DNA of 50,026 nt from Bacillota bacterium (GCA_023413555.1 JAEZPG010000063.1:1-50026); one strand, 5' to 3'; shown: positions 1 to 8,979, counted from the stretch's first letter. Translations and numbers: made by a program. The notes: a model not told the origin generated them from the letters alone.

Positions 1-22
1 CTTAACGCCAATGGAAAAACAC

Positions 23-79
23 GCCAGATATAATCTGGCAGCATAAAAACTGCCACCAGGTTCATCAACCTGATGGCAG
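23..79 (+). terminator. Two consecutive hairpins, probable terminator of a gene left of the window
   Basis: GCCAGAT(23-29) pairs with ATCTGGC(33-39). A second stem, CTGCCA-c-CAGGTT(50-62) with AACCTG-a-TGGCAG(67-79), is followed by an A-rich then T-rich tail. No gene is visible in positions 1-309, so these hairpins most likely end a transcript from further left. The rest of the stretch up to 220 is AT-rich and I see nothing else in it. Confidence 0.6.
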
Positions 80-220
80 AAAAGAATTTTTATTATTTAG
101 ATTGTCTACTTGACGGGAAGCAGTTCAGATTATTTCCTGCCTGTTTTTAATTTTAATTAGATGTGTGTAGTGAAAACTTATATTCTTAACCTACTAATAG
201 ATTATATAAGAAAAAATGTT

Positions 221-249
221 TTGACATATTTAATATAATAAAGTATAAC
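221..249 (+). promoter_or_regulatory. Sigma-A-type promoter of the first glnN
   Basis: TTGACA (221-226), a 17-base spacer and TATAAC (244-249) lie about 60 bases upstream of the coding start. The leader (about 256-309) shows no terminator hairpin, unlike the leader of the second copy. Confidence 0.75.
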
Positions 250-309
250 TATTAGCATAATAAAAATTACTAATTAATTACATAGAATTTAGAAAGAGGG
301 AAGAAAGAG

Positions 310-2424
310 ATGCAAGGAAAAAACGTGATTGAAAGCATTTTTGGAAATAATGTTTTTAATGATACAGTCATGCAGGAACGTCTACCTAGAAAAACCTATC
401 AGGCACTAAAAGCCACCATAGAGAATGGGGATGAACTTGACCGTGAAGTGGCTAACGTGGTTGCGCATGCCATAAAGGAGTGGGCGTTGGAAAAAGGTGC
501 TACCCACTATACTCACTGGTTTCAGCCTATGACAGGAATTACAGCAGGTAAACATGACTCCTTTATATCACCAGATGGTCATGGTGGCATTACTCTGGAA
601 TTCTCTGGTAAGGAATTGATTAAAGGCGAGCCAGATGCTTCTTCTTTCCCATCGGGGGGACTACGTGCTACATTTGAAGCCAGAGGTTATACCGCTTGGG
701 ACTGCACTTCACCGGCCTTTTTAAAAGAGGATGCAGAAGGCATGATTCTATGTATTCCAACTGCATTCTGTTCTTATACTGGAGAGGCCTTAGATAAGAA
801 GACCCCATTGCTACGCTCCATGGAAGCTATTAGTAAGCAGGCTGTTAGGTTAGTAAAGCTATTTGGACATGAAGATGTGACTGGGGTTACTTGTTATGTG
901 GGGGCTGAGCAGGAGTATTTTCTTGTAGATCAGAAGAATTATATGCAGCGGGAAGATTTGATGTATACAGGTAGAACCTTATTTGGCGCAATGCCTCCAA
1001 AAGGTCAGGAAATGGACGATCACTATTTTGGAGCTATTAAGGAAAGAGTTGCCTCCTTTATGAAAGAACTTAATGAGGAATGTTGGAAGCTTGGTATTCT
1101 GGCAAAGACTCAGCATAATGAGGTTGCGCCTGCTCAGCATGAGTTAGCACCGATCTTCGCCACAGCCAATATTGCAACAGACCACAATCAGATGATAATG
1201 GAGCTTATGTGTAAGATTGCTAAGCGCCATGGATTAGAATGTATCCTTCATGAAAAACCATTTGCTGGTGTCGCAGGCTCGGGAAAACATAATAACTGGT
1301 CAATATGTACCAATACAGGAATTAATCTATTAAATCCAGGAAAGACTCCTCATGAGAATATACAATTCTTATTAATCTTGGCGGCAGTCATTCAAGCAGT
1401 GGATGAAAATCCGGAGCTATTAAGACTTTCAGCCTCCAATCCAGGCAATGATCATCGTCTAGGTGCATTAGAAGCTCCTCCCGCCATTATATCAGTATTT
1501 CTAGGAGAACAGCTAGCAGATGTGGTAAGGCAATTAGTAGATACAGGAGAAGCTACCAGTAGTATGCAGGGTGGTAAACTTAAGACCGGAGTACATACCA
1601 TCCCAGAGTTTACAAAGGATGCTACGGACAGAAATCGTACGTCACCATTTGCTTTTACCGGTAATAAATTTGAATTTCGTATGCTTGCTTCTAGCATGTC
1701 TATCGCTGATGCCAATACAGTGCTGAATACAATAGTAGCGGATGTTTTTGGAAGAATGGCAGATGAATTGGAAAAGGCCGAGGACTTTGATGAGGCTGTG
1801 CACGATTTAATTAAACGGACATATACTGAACATCAAAGAGTTATTTTTAATGGCAATGGTTATTCGGATGAATGGATAAAAGAGGCAGAGAGAAGAGGAC
1901 TTCCTAATGTAAGAACTATGGTAGATGCTATTCCTGCGTTACTTTCGGAACATTCCATTGAGATGTTTACTCGATTAGGAGTATTAAATACCAGTGAGCT
2001 TCACTCCCATGTGGAGATTCACTATGAACAGTACTGTAAAGTAATGAATATTGAAGCAAAAACCATGATTGATATGGCTACAAAGAAGTACATCCCAGCG
2101 GTAATCGCTTATGTGAAAACTTTGGCAGACAGCATTAATGCTGTTCGGCAGGCTGTACCAGAAGCTGTTGTTACTGTACAGAGTGAACTTCTTTCAAAAG
2201 CCTCAAGGTTACTTGCCAATACCCACAAGGCTTTGTTGAACCTACAAAAAGCTGTAAAGCAGGCTGAAGAAATAGAGAATATTGTAGAAAAAGCTGAGTT
2301 TTTTAAAAACACAGTACTTCCTTTGATGGTTGAACTTCGTACACCGATTGATTCTCTTGAGGTTATCGTAGACAAAAAAGCATGGCCGGTACCAACCTAT
2401 GGAGATTTGTTATTCAGAGTTTAA
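310..2424 (+). CDS. glnN: Type III glutamine synthetase (first copy)
   Basis: Glutamine synthetase of the GSIII (GlnN) family, which makes glutamine from glutamate, ammonia and ATP in the cytoplasm. The 704-residue length is typical of GSIII, much longer than GSI/GSII. Family blocks are visible: EPDASSFPSGGLR near residues 107-119, EQEYFLVD near 200, the NEVAPAQHELAPIF block, the HGLECILHEKPFAGV block, SGKHNNWS, and NRTSPFAFTGNKFEFRM. The start has an AGAAAGAGGG ribosome site just upstream. The next gene is a same-length paralogue, aligned from its first residue and largely identical in the core blocks, so this is a tandem duplication. The two copies have different leaders, suggesting separate control. 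The function call is firm; the division of labour between the copies is unknown. Confidence 0.96.
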   Translation: MQGKNVIESIFGNNVFNDTVMQERLPRKTYQALKATIENGDELDREVANVVAHAIKEWALEKGATHYTHWFQPMTGITAGKHDSFISPDGHGGITLEFSGKELIKGEPDASSFPSGGLRATFEARGYTAWDCTSPAFLKEDAEGMILCIPTAFCSYTGEALDKKTPLLRSMEAISKQAVRLVKLFGHEDVTGVTCYVGAEQEYFLVDQKNYMQREDLMYTGRTLFGAMPPKGQEMDDHYFGAIKERVASFMKELNEECWKLGILAKTQHNEVAPAQHELAPIFATANIATDHNQMIMELMCKIAKRHGLECILHEKPFAGVAGSGKHNNWSICTNTGINLLNPGKTPHENIQFLLILAAVIQAVDENPELLRLSASNPGNDHRLGALEAPPAIISVFLGEQLADVVRQLVDTGEATSSMQGGKLKTGVHTIPEFTKDATDRNRTSPFAFTGNKFEFRMLASSMSIADANTVLNTIVADVFGRMADELEKAEDFDEAVHDLIKRTYTEHQRVIFNGNGYSDEWIKEAERRGLPNVRTMVDAIPALLSEHSIEMFTRLGVLNTSELHSHVEIHYEQYCKVMNIEAKTMIDMATKKYIPAVIAYVKTLADSINAVRQAVPEAVVTVQSELLSKASRLLANTHKALLNLQKAVKQAEEIENIVEKAEFFKNTVLPLMVELRTPIDSLEVIVDKKAWPVPTYGDLLFRV

Positions 2425-2496
2425 TAAATAAAGAATAATGAACGATAAGGTAAATAAATCAAAGTAGTTTTATTTTTTTCAAAAAAAGCTTTTCTT

Positions 2497-2526
2497 TTGA
2501 TTAAAAAAGTGGTATGGTACTATTTA
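2497..2526 (+). promoter_or_regulatory. Possible promoter of second glnN
   Basis: TTGATT (2497-2502) followed after 18 bases by TATTTA (2521-2526), or after 15 by TACTAT (2518-2523). Either would start a transcript just before the ANTAR-like hairpin and terminator. The match is moderate, and the hairpin downstream could instead end the transcript of the first glnN. Confidence 0.35.
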
Positions 2527-2546
2527 TAAAAAATAATAATCATTTT

Positions 2547-2588
2547 AGAACAATGGCGTTCTCATTTTTCATGAGGGCGCCTTTTTAT
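2547..2588 (+). promoter_or_regulatory. ANTAR-like hexaloop hairpin overlapping a terminator, in glnN2 leader
   Basis: A 5-bp stem AGAAC/GTTCT (2547-2551 with 2558-2562) closes a six-base loop AATGGC with A at loop position 1 and G at position 4, the rule for RNA hairpins bound by ANTAR antiterminators. Its 3' half overlaps the 5' arm of an intrinsic terminator: GGCGTTCTCAT (2555-2565) pairs with ATGAGGGCGCC (2571-2581, two G-T wobbles), followed by TTTTTAT. The two structures are mutually exclusive, as expected for antitermination. ANTAR control of nitrogen genes is known in Firmicutes. No clear first hairpin (P1) is seen, and no ANTAR protein is in this window. Confidence 0.55.
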
Positions 2589-2648
2589 ATGATAAGAAAT
2601 GCTTTGAATGATCTATCATATAAAACCCTACGTGAGGATACGCAGGGT
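2587..2648 (+). other. Two further hairpins in the glnN2 leader
   Basis: ATATGATA (2587-2594) can pair with TATCATAT (2614-2621). ACCCTACGT (2625-2633) pairs with ACGCAGGGT (2640-2648) with one A-C mismatch and a six-base loop GAGGAT. The second hairpin ends about 15 bases before the ribosome binding site of the second glnN. The loop lacks A at position 1, so it is not a good ANTAR site; it may affect mRNA stability or translation. Confidence 0.4.
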
Positions 2649-2679
2649 GAGATATTGGAAAAAAGGAAGGATGGATATT

Positions 2680-4794
2680 ATGCTAGAAAAGAATGTAATC
2701 GATACTTTATTTGCAAAAGATGTATTTAACGACTCTGTTATGAGGGAACGTTTACCAAAGAAAACATATGCAGCATTACGAGAGACTATTGAAAATGGTA
2801 CAGAGCTTAATCCGGAAGTGGCCAATGTAGTAGCTCATGCTATGAAGGAATGGGCGTTAGAGAGAGGGGCAACCCATTATACCCATTGGTTTCAGCCTAT
2901 GACCGGCATAACGGCTGAAAAGCATGATTCCTTTATAGCTCCTTGTGGTGAAGGTAAAGTAGTAATGGAATTCTCTGGAAAAGAATTGATTAAAGGAGAA
3001 CCTGATGCATCTTCCTTTCCATCTGGTGGTCTTAGAGCCACCTTTGAGGCTAGAGGTTATACTGCATGGGACTGTACCTCTCCTGCCTTTTTAAAGGAAG
3101 ATGCAGGGGGTGTCACCCTTTGCATACCAACCGCTTTTTGCTCTTATACTGGCGAAGCATTGGATAAGAAGACACCGTTACTTCGTTCTATGGAAGCAGT
3201 AAGTGAACAGGCAGTTCGTATTTGTAAATTATTTGGCCATGAAGATGTCACAAAGGTGGATTGCTCCGTGGGACCTGAGCAGGAATATTTTCTTGTAGAT
3301 AGAGCTAAATACTTAAAGAGACCGGATTTGATTTTTACAGGCAGAACCTTATTTGGTGCAATGCCTCCAAAAGGCCAGGAGTTAGACGATCATTATTTCG
3401 GTTCAATTCGTGAAAGAATTGCATCCTTTATGAAAGAATTGAATGAAGAATGTTGGAAATTGGGAATCCTTGCTAAAACCCAGCATAATGAGGTTGCACC
3501 TGCACAGCATGAGATGGCACCTATTTTCTCCACAGCCAATATTGCAACTGATCATAACCAGTTGGTTATGGAATTAATGAAAAAGATTGCTCGTCGTCAT
3601 GGTTTGGAGTGCCTGCTTCATGAGAAACCATTTGCTGGTGTCAATGGTTCGGGTAAGCATAACAACTGGTCAATCTGTACCAATACAGGTAAAAATCTGT
3701 TAGATCCAGGCTATACCCCTCACGAAAATATACAGTTCTTACTATTCCTATCTGCAATTATCCGTGCTGTAGATGAGAATGCAACACTATTAAGATTATC
3801 AGCATCCAACCCTGGCAACGACCACAGATTAGGAGCTAATGAAGCACCTCCTGCCATTATATCCATCTATTTGGGAGAGCAGTTAGAAGATGTAGTAAAG
3901 CAGTTAGTAGATACAGGAGAAGCAACTTCCTGCAAACAGGGTGGTAAATTATATACAGGTGTTCATACACTTCCTGAACTTGCGAAGGATGCAACTGATA
4001 GAAACCGTACATCACCATTTGCCTTTACCGGTAATAAATTCGAATTCCGTATGGTTGCCTCTAGCTTATCCATCGCTGGAGCTAATACCGTATTAAATAC
4101 TATTGTTGCAGATGTCTTGTCCGATATGGCGGATCAGCTAGAGAAAGAAGAAGACTTTGAGAGTGCCGTACATGACCTGATTAAAAAGACTTTAAGCGAG
4201 CATCAGAGAATAATATTTAATGGAAATGGGTACTCAGATGCTTGGGTAGAAGAAGCAGAGAGAAGAGGGCTTCCTAATGTGAAGACTTTGGTGGATGCCA
4301 TACCATCTTTAGTAACAGATAAATCCATTAAGATGTTTGAAAAACTTGGAGTTTTATCAGAGACAGAGCTTCGTTCCCGCGCAGAAATTAACTATGAATT
4401 GTATGCGAAAGCCATTAATATAGAAGCCAAGACAATGATAAAGATGGCTTCCAAAAAATATATTCCTGCTGTCATCAAATATGTTAAAACTTTAGCAGAT
4501 AGTATTATCAGTGTCAAGGCTGCCTGCCCAGAGGCGGATATATCTGTACAGGCAGATTTATTAAAAGTATGCTCCGCTAAATTACGAGAGGCTCAGACAG
4601 CTTTAGATCAATTGTTTATAGTTGCAGAGAAGGCTGGAGCCCTAGAAGAAGGAGAAACTCAGGCGCATTACTTTAAAGATGTTGTGTTCCCTGCTATGCA
4701 TAAACTTCGAGCTCCGATTGATGAACTGGAAGTGATAGTAGATAAAGAGGCTTGGCCAGTACCAACCTATGGTGATTTATTATTCGAGGTATAA
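2680..4794 (+). CDS. glnN: Type III glutamine synthetase (second copy)
   Basis: Second GSIII glutamine synthetase, 704 residues, the same length as its upstream paralogue. The start at 2680 was chosen because AAGGAAGG lies 9 bases upstream and the product (MLEKNVID...) aligns residue for residue with the first copy (MQGKNVIE...); a longer frame from 2608 would add 24 unrelated residues lying in the structured leader. All GSIII blocks are present (EPDASSFPSGGLR, EQEYFLVD, NEVAPAQHEMAPIF, SGKHNNWS, NRTSPFAFTGNKFEFRM). The copies differ most in the C-terminal 100 residues. It is followed by a strong terminator, and its leader carries an ANTAR-like attenuator, so this copy is probably the nitrogen-regulated one (inference). 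Confidence 0.95.
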   Translation: MLEKNVIDTLFAKDVFNDSVMRERLPKKTYAALRETIENGTELNPEVANVVAHAMKEWALERGATHYTHWFQPMTGITAEKHDSFIAPCGEGKVVMEFSGKELIKGEPDASSFPSGGLRATFEARGYTAWDCTSPAFLKEDAGGVTLCIPTAFCSYTGEALDKKTPLLRSMEAVSEQAVRICKLFGHEDVTKVDCSVGPEQEYFLVDRAKYLKRPDLIFTGRTLFGAMPPKGQELDDHYFGSIRERIASFMKELNEECWKLGILAKTQHNEVAPAQHEMAPIFSTANIATDHNQLVMELMKKIARRHGLECLLHEKPFAGVNGSGKHNNWSICTNTGKNLLDPGYTPHENIQFLLFLSAIIRAVDENATLLRLSASNPGNDHRLGANEAPPAIISIYLGEQLEDVVKQLVDTGEATSCKQGGKLYTGVHTLPELAKDATDRNRTSPFAFTGNKFEFRMVASSLSIAGANTVLNTIVADVLSDMADQLEKEEDFESAVHDLIKKTLSEHQRIIFNGNGYSDAWVEEAERRGLPNVKTLVDAIPSLVTDKSIKMFEKLGVLSETELRSRAEINYELYAKAINIEAKTMIKMASKKYIPAVIKYVKTLADSIISVKAACPEADISVQADLLKVCSAKLREAQTALDQLFIVAEKAGALEEGETQAHYFKDVVFPAMHKLRAPIDELEVIVDKEAWPVPTYGDLLFEV

Positions 4795-4825
4795 TAACTA
4801 ATATTTGTATATACACCCTTTTGCT

Positions 4826-4852
4826 GGGCTGTCGTTGACAGCCCTTTTTTTA
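4826..4852 (+). terminator. Rho-independent terminator after glnN2
   Basis: Perfect 8-bp stem GGGCTGTC/GACAGCCC (4826-4833, 4837-4844) with a GTT loop, followed by a run of eight T. Confidence 0.9.
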
Positions 4853-4860
4853 AATGAAAG

Positions 4861-4889
4861 TTGAACAATGTCGAAAAATGAGGTAAAAT
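4861..4889 (+). promoter_or_regulatory. Promoter of the c-di-GMP protein gene
   Basis: TTGAAC (4861-4866), a 17-base spacer, TAAAAT (4884-4889). It lies between the preceding terminator and the start codon at 4927; the ribosome site GAGGAG is at about 4912-4917. Confidence 0.65.
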
Positions 4890-4926
4890 AAACCATATGA
4901 AGTACTTAGTAGAGGAGTAGGGGATC

Positions 4927-7599
4927 ATGATAGAGAATAAAGATTGTATAGTAAGGGGACAAACTACGCGAAAGAAAGTACTGATCGTGGATAATAGTAA
5001 AATTAACCGACAGGTACTACGCAATATTCTTAGTAAGGATTATGAAATACTAGAAGCTGTTACATTAAAAGAAGCCATCAACACATTACACGAATCATAT
5101 CAAAGCATCTCTGCTGTTTTACTAGATCTTGATACGCCTATTATAAATGGCTATGAGATACTGGAAACGCTACGCAGAGATGCTTTTTTATCACAAATAC
5201 CGGTAATAGTAACCATAAGCAGTGATGCGTCAGGTGCAGAGATCAAGGCATTGTCCCTTGGAGCACAGGATTTTCTCATAAAACCATATCAGCCGTATAT
5301 TATAAAGCATAGACTGGCTAACGCCATTTATCTTAGAGAGACAGCAGCTTTTATTAATGCATTTCAATACGATGTTCTTACAGGTGTCTTAACCAAGGAA
5401 TGTTTTTATAAAATGACAGCGAATATATTAAAGAATAATCCAGATAAGAAATATGATATTATTTGCTGTGATATAGAGAAATTTAAATTAGTAAATGATC
5501 TGTATGGAACATGTACTGGAGATGAGCTTCTCAAGCATTGTGCAAGAGTATTGGATAAGTATAAAGGGGAAAATGATATCTGTGGTAGAATCGGGGCAGA
5601 TGTATTTGCCATCTTACTATTACATAAGGATAACTATGACAGCCAGTACTTTGCAACAATAAATGAGGAGATAAATCGGTTTCATATTAATTTAAATATA
5701 GTTATTCGCTATGGAATTTATATGATAGATGATCCCAAAGTTCCAGTAAATATAATGTGTGACCGGGCATGTCTAGCTGTAGCATCTACCAAAGGTCTAT
5801 ATGATATCTATTATAAGTTTTACGACGTAAAGATCCGTCAAAAACTTTTGGATGAGCAATATATTACTGCAAATATGAAAAAGGCATTACAGGATGGTCA
5901 ATTCGATATTTATTTACAACCTAAATATGAGTTGAAAACAGAAAAAATCATTGGTGCAGAGGCTTTGGTACGATGGAACAATCCGGAAAAGGGATTTATA
6001 TCCCCTGAACAGTTCATTCCGCTCTTTGAGAAAAATGGATTTATTACAGATTTGGATATTTATGTATGGGAATCTTGCTGTAAACTAATCAGAAATTGGA
6101 TGGATAGGGGAAGAAGGTTGATTCCTATTTCTACTAATGTGTCCCGTATAGATATTTATAATCCTCATATAGATGAAATATTAATGTCTTTGGTTGACAA
6201 ATACCATATCAGCCCCCAATGTCTGTATCTTGAGATAACTGAATCTGCTTATACAGAGAACTCTAAACAGCTGATTGAGACAGTAAAAAAACTAAAGGAA
6301 TTGGGATTTGTAATAGAGATGGATGACTTTGGAAGTGGATATTCATCCTTAAATATGTTATCTGATCTTCCAATTGATATTTTAAAATTGGATATAGGAT
6401 TTTTGCAAAATAAAGAGAAAAAGGTCAGTAGAAGTATTCTGAGTTTTATAATAAACCTAGCCAAATGGCTGAATCTAGGGGTAATAGCAGAAGGAACGGA
6501 AACAGCAGAGCAGGTATACTTACTCCATTCTCTTAATTGTGAATGTGCTCAGGGCTACTACTTTGCAAAACCAATGCCAGTAGCAGAATTGGAGAGGATG
6601 CTTGATAATCAATTTGGAGATCAAAGGGATGAACAACAGAGCCATAAGAAGGTAGAAACAATGGAACTTAACACCTATCATCCCCAGACAGTATTAGTAC
6701 TAGATAACAACTTAATAGACTATTTCTCCTTTAAAAGTGTATTTGCTGATAAGTACATTGTGACTAATACCGTGTCAGTAGAGGAAACAATACATTATAT
6801 TCAGGAATACAAGACAGATATCAGTGCAGTTTTGTTTGTATTTAGCTATATTGCCAATATGAAGGAACTGCTTCAGGTAACAGAAGCGAGCAGATTATAT
6901 AATATTCCAGTAATTTCCTTCCACACGTCTAAGGGTTATATGGAGGAAGCAATTAATGCTGGGGCAATGGATTGTATTGAAAAGCCATATGTACTTAAGG
7001 TAATGAGGAACCAGATAGAAAATGCAATCTGTAGGGCGCAAATCTTTGAGTTTCAGAAACAAAGGGACTACAACCTCAACATTATGGATATTAAAAAGAG
7101 GGCAGAGAGGGATGCCCTCACGGGATTATTAAATCGATGGGAATTTGAGTACAGGGTACAACAATTTATTCTAAATCATCCAGGAGAAACAGGGATTTTT
7201 ATTATACTGGATGTAGATAATTTTAAAGTGATTAATGATACCTACGGTCATACCACTGGGGATGTGGTCTTGCAGCATGTGGGAAGTTACCTTCATTACC
7301 TATTTCCTGAAACAGAAATGATTGGAAGAATGGGCGGAGATGAATTTGCTGTATTTATTCCAGGTGTCATTAACAAGCAACAGCTAGTAATAAAAGCAAA
7401 GAAAATGTGTCATGCCCTTGATGTGGATACAGATATGGTGCAGGTTTCCTGCTCAGCAGGAATAAGCATGTTTCCTTACCATGGAAGTAACTTTAGAACT
7501 CTTTATGAGTGTTCAGATTTAGCACTGTTGTTAGCCAAGAGAACCGGTAAATGTCAATATAAGTTTTATCATACTGGGATGAAATATGAGAATGAGTGA
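4927..7599 (+). CDS. REC-GGDEF-EAL-REC-GGDEF cyclic-di-GMP turnover protein
   Basis: An 890-residue soluble signalling protein. REC1 (about 17-130) has acidic D22, phospho-acceptor D67 and K119. GGDEF1 (about 145-300) is degenerate: GADVF at 223-227. The EAL phosphodiesterase domain (about 312-560) keeps EAL (345-347), TNVS (403-406), EITES (436-440), DDFG (466-469), K488, AEGTE and QGYYFAKP, so it is probably active. REC2 (about 585-700) has V638 where the acceptor Asp should be. GGDEF2 (about 718-885) has an intact GGDEF (803-807) but no RxxD inhibitory site ahead of it. It probably both makes and degrades c-di-GMP, with REC1 taking the phosphoryl input. No partner histidine kinase is adjacent and there is no transmembrane segment. 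The domain order reads like a duplicated REC-GGDEF unit with EAL between. Confidence 0.92.
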   Translation: MIENKDCIVRGQTTRKKVLIVDNSKINRQVLRNILSKDYEILEAVTLKEAINTLHESYQSISAVLLDLDTPIINGYEILETLRRDAFLSQIPVIVTISSDASGAEIKALSLGAQDFLIKPYQPYIIKHRLANAIYLRETAAFINAFQYDVLTGVLTKECFYKMTANILKNNPDKKYDIICCDIEKFKLVNDLYGTCTGDELLKHCARVLDKYKGENDICGRIGADVFAILLLHKDNYDSQYFATINEEINRFHINLNIVIRYGIYMIDDPKVPVNIMCDRACLAVASTKGLYDIYYKFYDVKIRQKLLDEQYITANMKKALQDGQFDIYLQPKYELKTEKIIGAEALVRWNNPEKGFISPEQFIPLFEKNGFITDLDIYVWESCCKLIRNWMDRGRRLIPISTNVSRIDIYNPHIDEILMSLVDKYHISPQCLYLEITESAYTENSKQLIETVKKLKELGFVIEMDDFGSGYSSLNMLSDLPIDILKLDIGFLQNKEKKVSRSILSFIINLAKWLNLGVIAEGTETAEQVYLLHSLNCECAQGYYFAKPMPVAELERMLDNQFGDQRDEQQSHKKVETMELNTYHPQTVLVLDNNLIDYFSFKSVFADKYIVTNTVSVEETIHYIQEYKTDISAVLFVFSYIANMKELLQVTEASRLYNIPVISFHTSKGYMEEAINAGAMDCIEKPYVLKVMRNQIENAICRAQIFEFQKQRDYNLNIMDIKKRAERDALTGLLNRWEFEYRVQQFILNHPGETGIFIILDVDNFKVINDTYGHTTGDVVLQHVGSYLHYLFPETEMIGRMGGDEFAVFIPGVINKQQLVIKAKKMCHALDVDTDMVQVSCSAGISMFPYHGSNFRTLYECSDLALLLAKRTGKCQYKFYHTGMKYENE

Positions 7600-7712
7600 T
7601 TTGCAAAATGATTAATAAGCACCCAAAAGTCATAAACCGAGGTTATTCTTGGCCTAAGTAAACCGATAGAGTCTCATAAAGTTATAGATATTTACAATAT
7701 TATACCTAAATA

Positions 7713-7721
7713 TGATATAAT
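7713..7721 (+). promoter_or_regulatory. Extended -10 promoter
   Basis: TG-A-TATAAT (7713-7721) is an extended -10 element about 42 bases before the start codon at 7764; TTTACA at 7691-7696 is a weak -35 at a long 19-base spacing. No terminator is seen between the preceding stop (7599) and this site. Confidence 0.5.
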
Positions 7722-7763
7722 AGTAAAATACTATAATCTGTAATGAGGCAGGGAGGATTTTAT

Positions 7764-8918
7764 ATGAATTATCGTAGATTAGGAAAAACGGAACTTATGG
7801 CCAGTGAAATTGGTCTTGGTGCTGAATGGTTGGAGCGTCATGACACCAAAGAGTGTAAGGATATCATTGCCGCCTGTGAACTTATGGAAATTAATATTCT
7901 TGACTGTTGGATGAGTGAGCCTAATGTACGTACAAATATTGGAGCTGCAATTAAGGGGAAACGTGAACGCTGGATTATTCAGGGCCATATAGGTTCTACA
8001 TGGCATGATGGACAATATGTGCGAACCAGAGATTTGGACCAGGTAAAACCTGCCTTTCAGGATTTATTGGACCGTCTTGGTACGGATTACATTGACATTG
8101 GAATGATTCACTATGTGGATCAAGAGGTTGATCTGGAACAGATTGCAACAGGGCCATTTTATGCTTATGTGAAAGAGTTAAAAGAAAAAGGAATCATCCG
8201 CCATATTGGGATGAGCACTCATAATCCGAATGTGGCAAAGAAAGCTGTTAACATGGGTTTGGTGGAGATGATTATGTTCAGTGTGAATCCAGCTTTTGAC
8301 CTGCTTCCCGCCACGGATAACCTGGATGATTATTTTGTGGAAGAATATGATATGGGTTTGGAAGGAATTGCTGCAGATCGTTCGGAACTCTACAAGCTTT
8401 GTGAACAGAAGGACGTGGGGATTACTGTCATGAAAGGTTTTGCAGGGGGGCGCTTGTTCAATGCCAAAACATCTCCGTTTGGAGTGGCGCTCACACCAGT
8501 TCAGTGCATCCATTATGCCCTGACACGTCCTGCGGTAGCTAGTATTATGGTAGGTGTTGACACACCAAAGCAGGTAGAGGAAGCAGCCAGCTACGAGATA
8601 GCAAGTGAGGAGAAGAAGGACTATGCAACTGTGCTTGCCACAGCTCCGCGTCACGCATATAGTGGACAGTGTACATATTGTGGTCATTGTAAGCCATGTC
8701 CAGCGGAAATTGATATCGCAATGGTCAATAAATTGTATGACCTAGCTATAATGCAGCCAGAGGTACCAGCTTCTGTGAAAGCCCATTATCAAGCTTTAGA
8801 AAAGACTGCAGAAGATTGTATCGGATGTCGTGGATGTGAAGAACGTTGCCCATTTGGCGTAAAGGTAGCAGAGAGAATGGAGAAAGCCAGGAAGCTTATG
8901 ACAGAAATACTCAATTAA
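7764..8918 (+). CDS. Aldo/keto reductase-like protein with C-terminal 2[4Fe-4S] ferredoxin domain
   Basis: A 384-residue cytoplasmic protein. The N-terminal 290 residues follow the aldo/keto reductase barrel (YRRLGKTELMASEIGLG start; KELKEKGIIRHIGMSTHNP). The C-terminus carries two cysteine clusters, CTYCGHCKPCP and CIGCRGCEERCP, typical of [4Fe-4S] ferredoxin-like binding. The start at 7764 is preceded by GGGAGG (7751-7756); a longer frame from 7743 would begin before that site. The barrel looks catalytically altered: the usual Tyr after the LD element and the usual Lys (here IIQGHIG) are not where expected, though the HY motif after DYIDIGMI keeps the His. Such iron-sulfur AKR fusions are common in anaerobes; the substrate is unknown. 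Confidence 0.85.
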   Translation: MNYRRLGKTELMASEIGLGAEWLERHDTKECKDIIAACELMEINILDCWMSEPNVRTNIGAAIKGKRERWIIQGHIGSTWHDGQYVRTRDLDQVKPAFQDLLDRLGTDYIDIGMIHYVDQEVDLEQIATGPFYAYVKELKEKGIIRHIGMSTHNPNVAKKAVNMGLVEMIMFSVNPAFDLLPATDNLDDYFVEEYDMGLEGIAADRSELYKLCEQKDVGITVMKGFAGGRLFNAKTSPFGVALTPVQCIHYALTRPAVASIMVGVDTPKQVEEAASYEIASEEKKDYATVLATAPRHAYSGQCTYCGHCKPCPAEIDIAMVNKLYDLAIMQPEVPASVKAHYQALEKTAEDCIGCRGCEERCPFGVKVAERMEKARKLMTEILN

Positions 8919-8928
8919 TAGTTATAAA

Positions 8929-8957
8929 TTGACATATTATACATGTTGTGATACTAT
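8929..8957 (+). promoter_or_regulatory. Strong promoter before the acetyltransferase gene
   Basis: TTGACA (8929-8934), a 17-base spacer and TACTAT (8952-8957) with a TG one base ahead of the -10. It begins 10 bases after the previous stop codon. A TTG within this -35 could be mistaken for a start codon. Confidence 0.75.
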
Positions 8958-8979
8958 TTCACCATATTATTTTGAGGAG

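Noticed and set aside
2514..2729. 71-residue frame in the leader of the second glnN
   Set aside because: It crosses a terminator and several hairpins and overlaps the true start of glnN2 in another frame.
8178..8687. 169-residue reading frame on the minus strand inside the AKR-like gene
   Set aside because: Fully antisense to a well-supported gene, no ribosome site, composition of a shadow frame.
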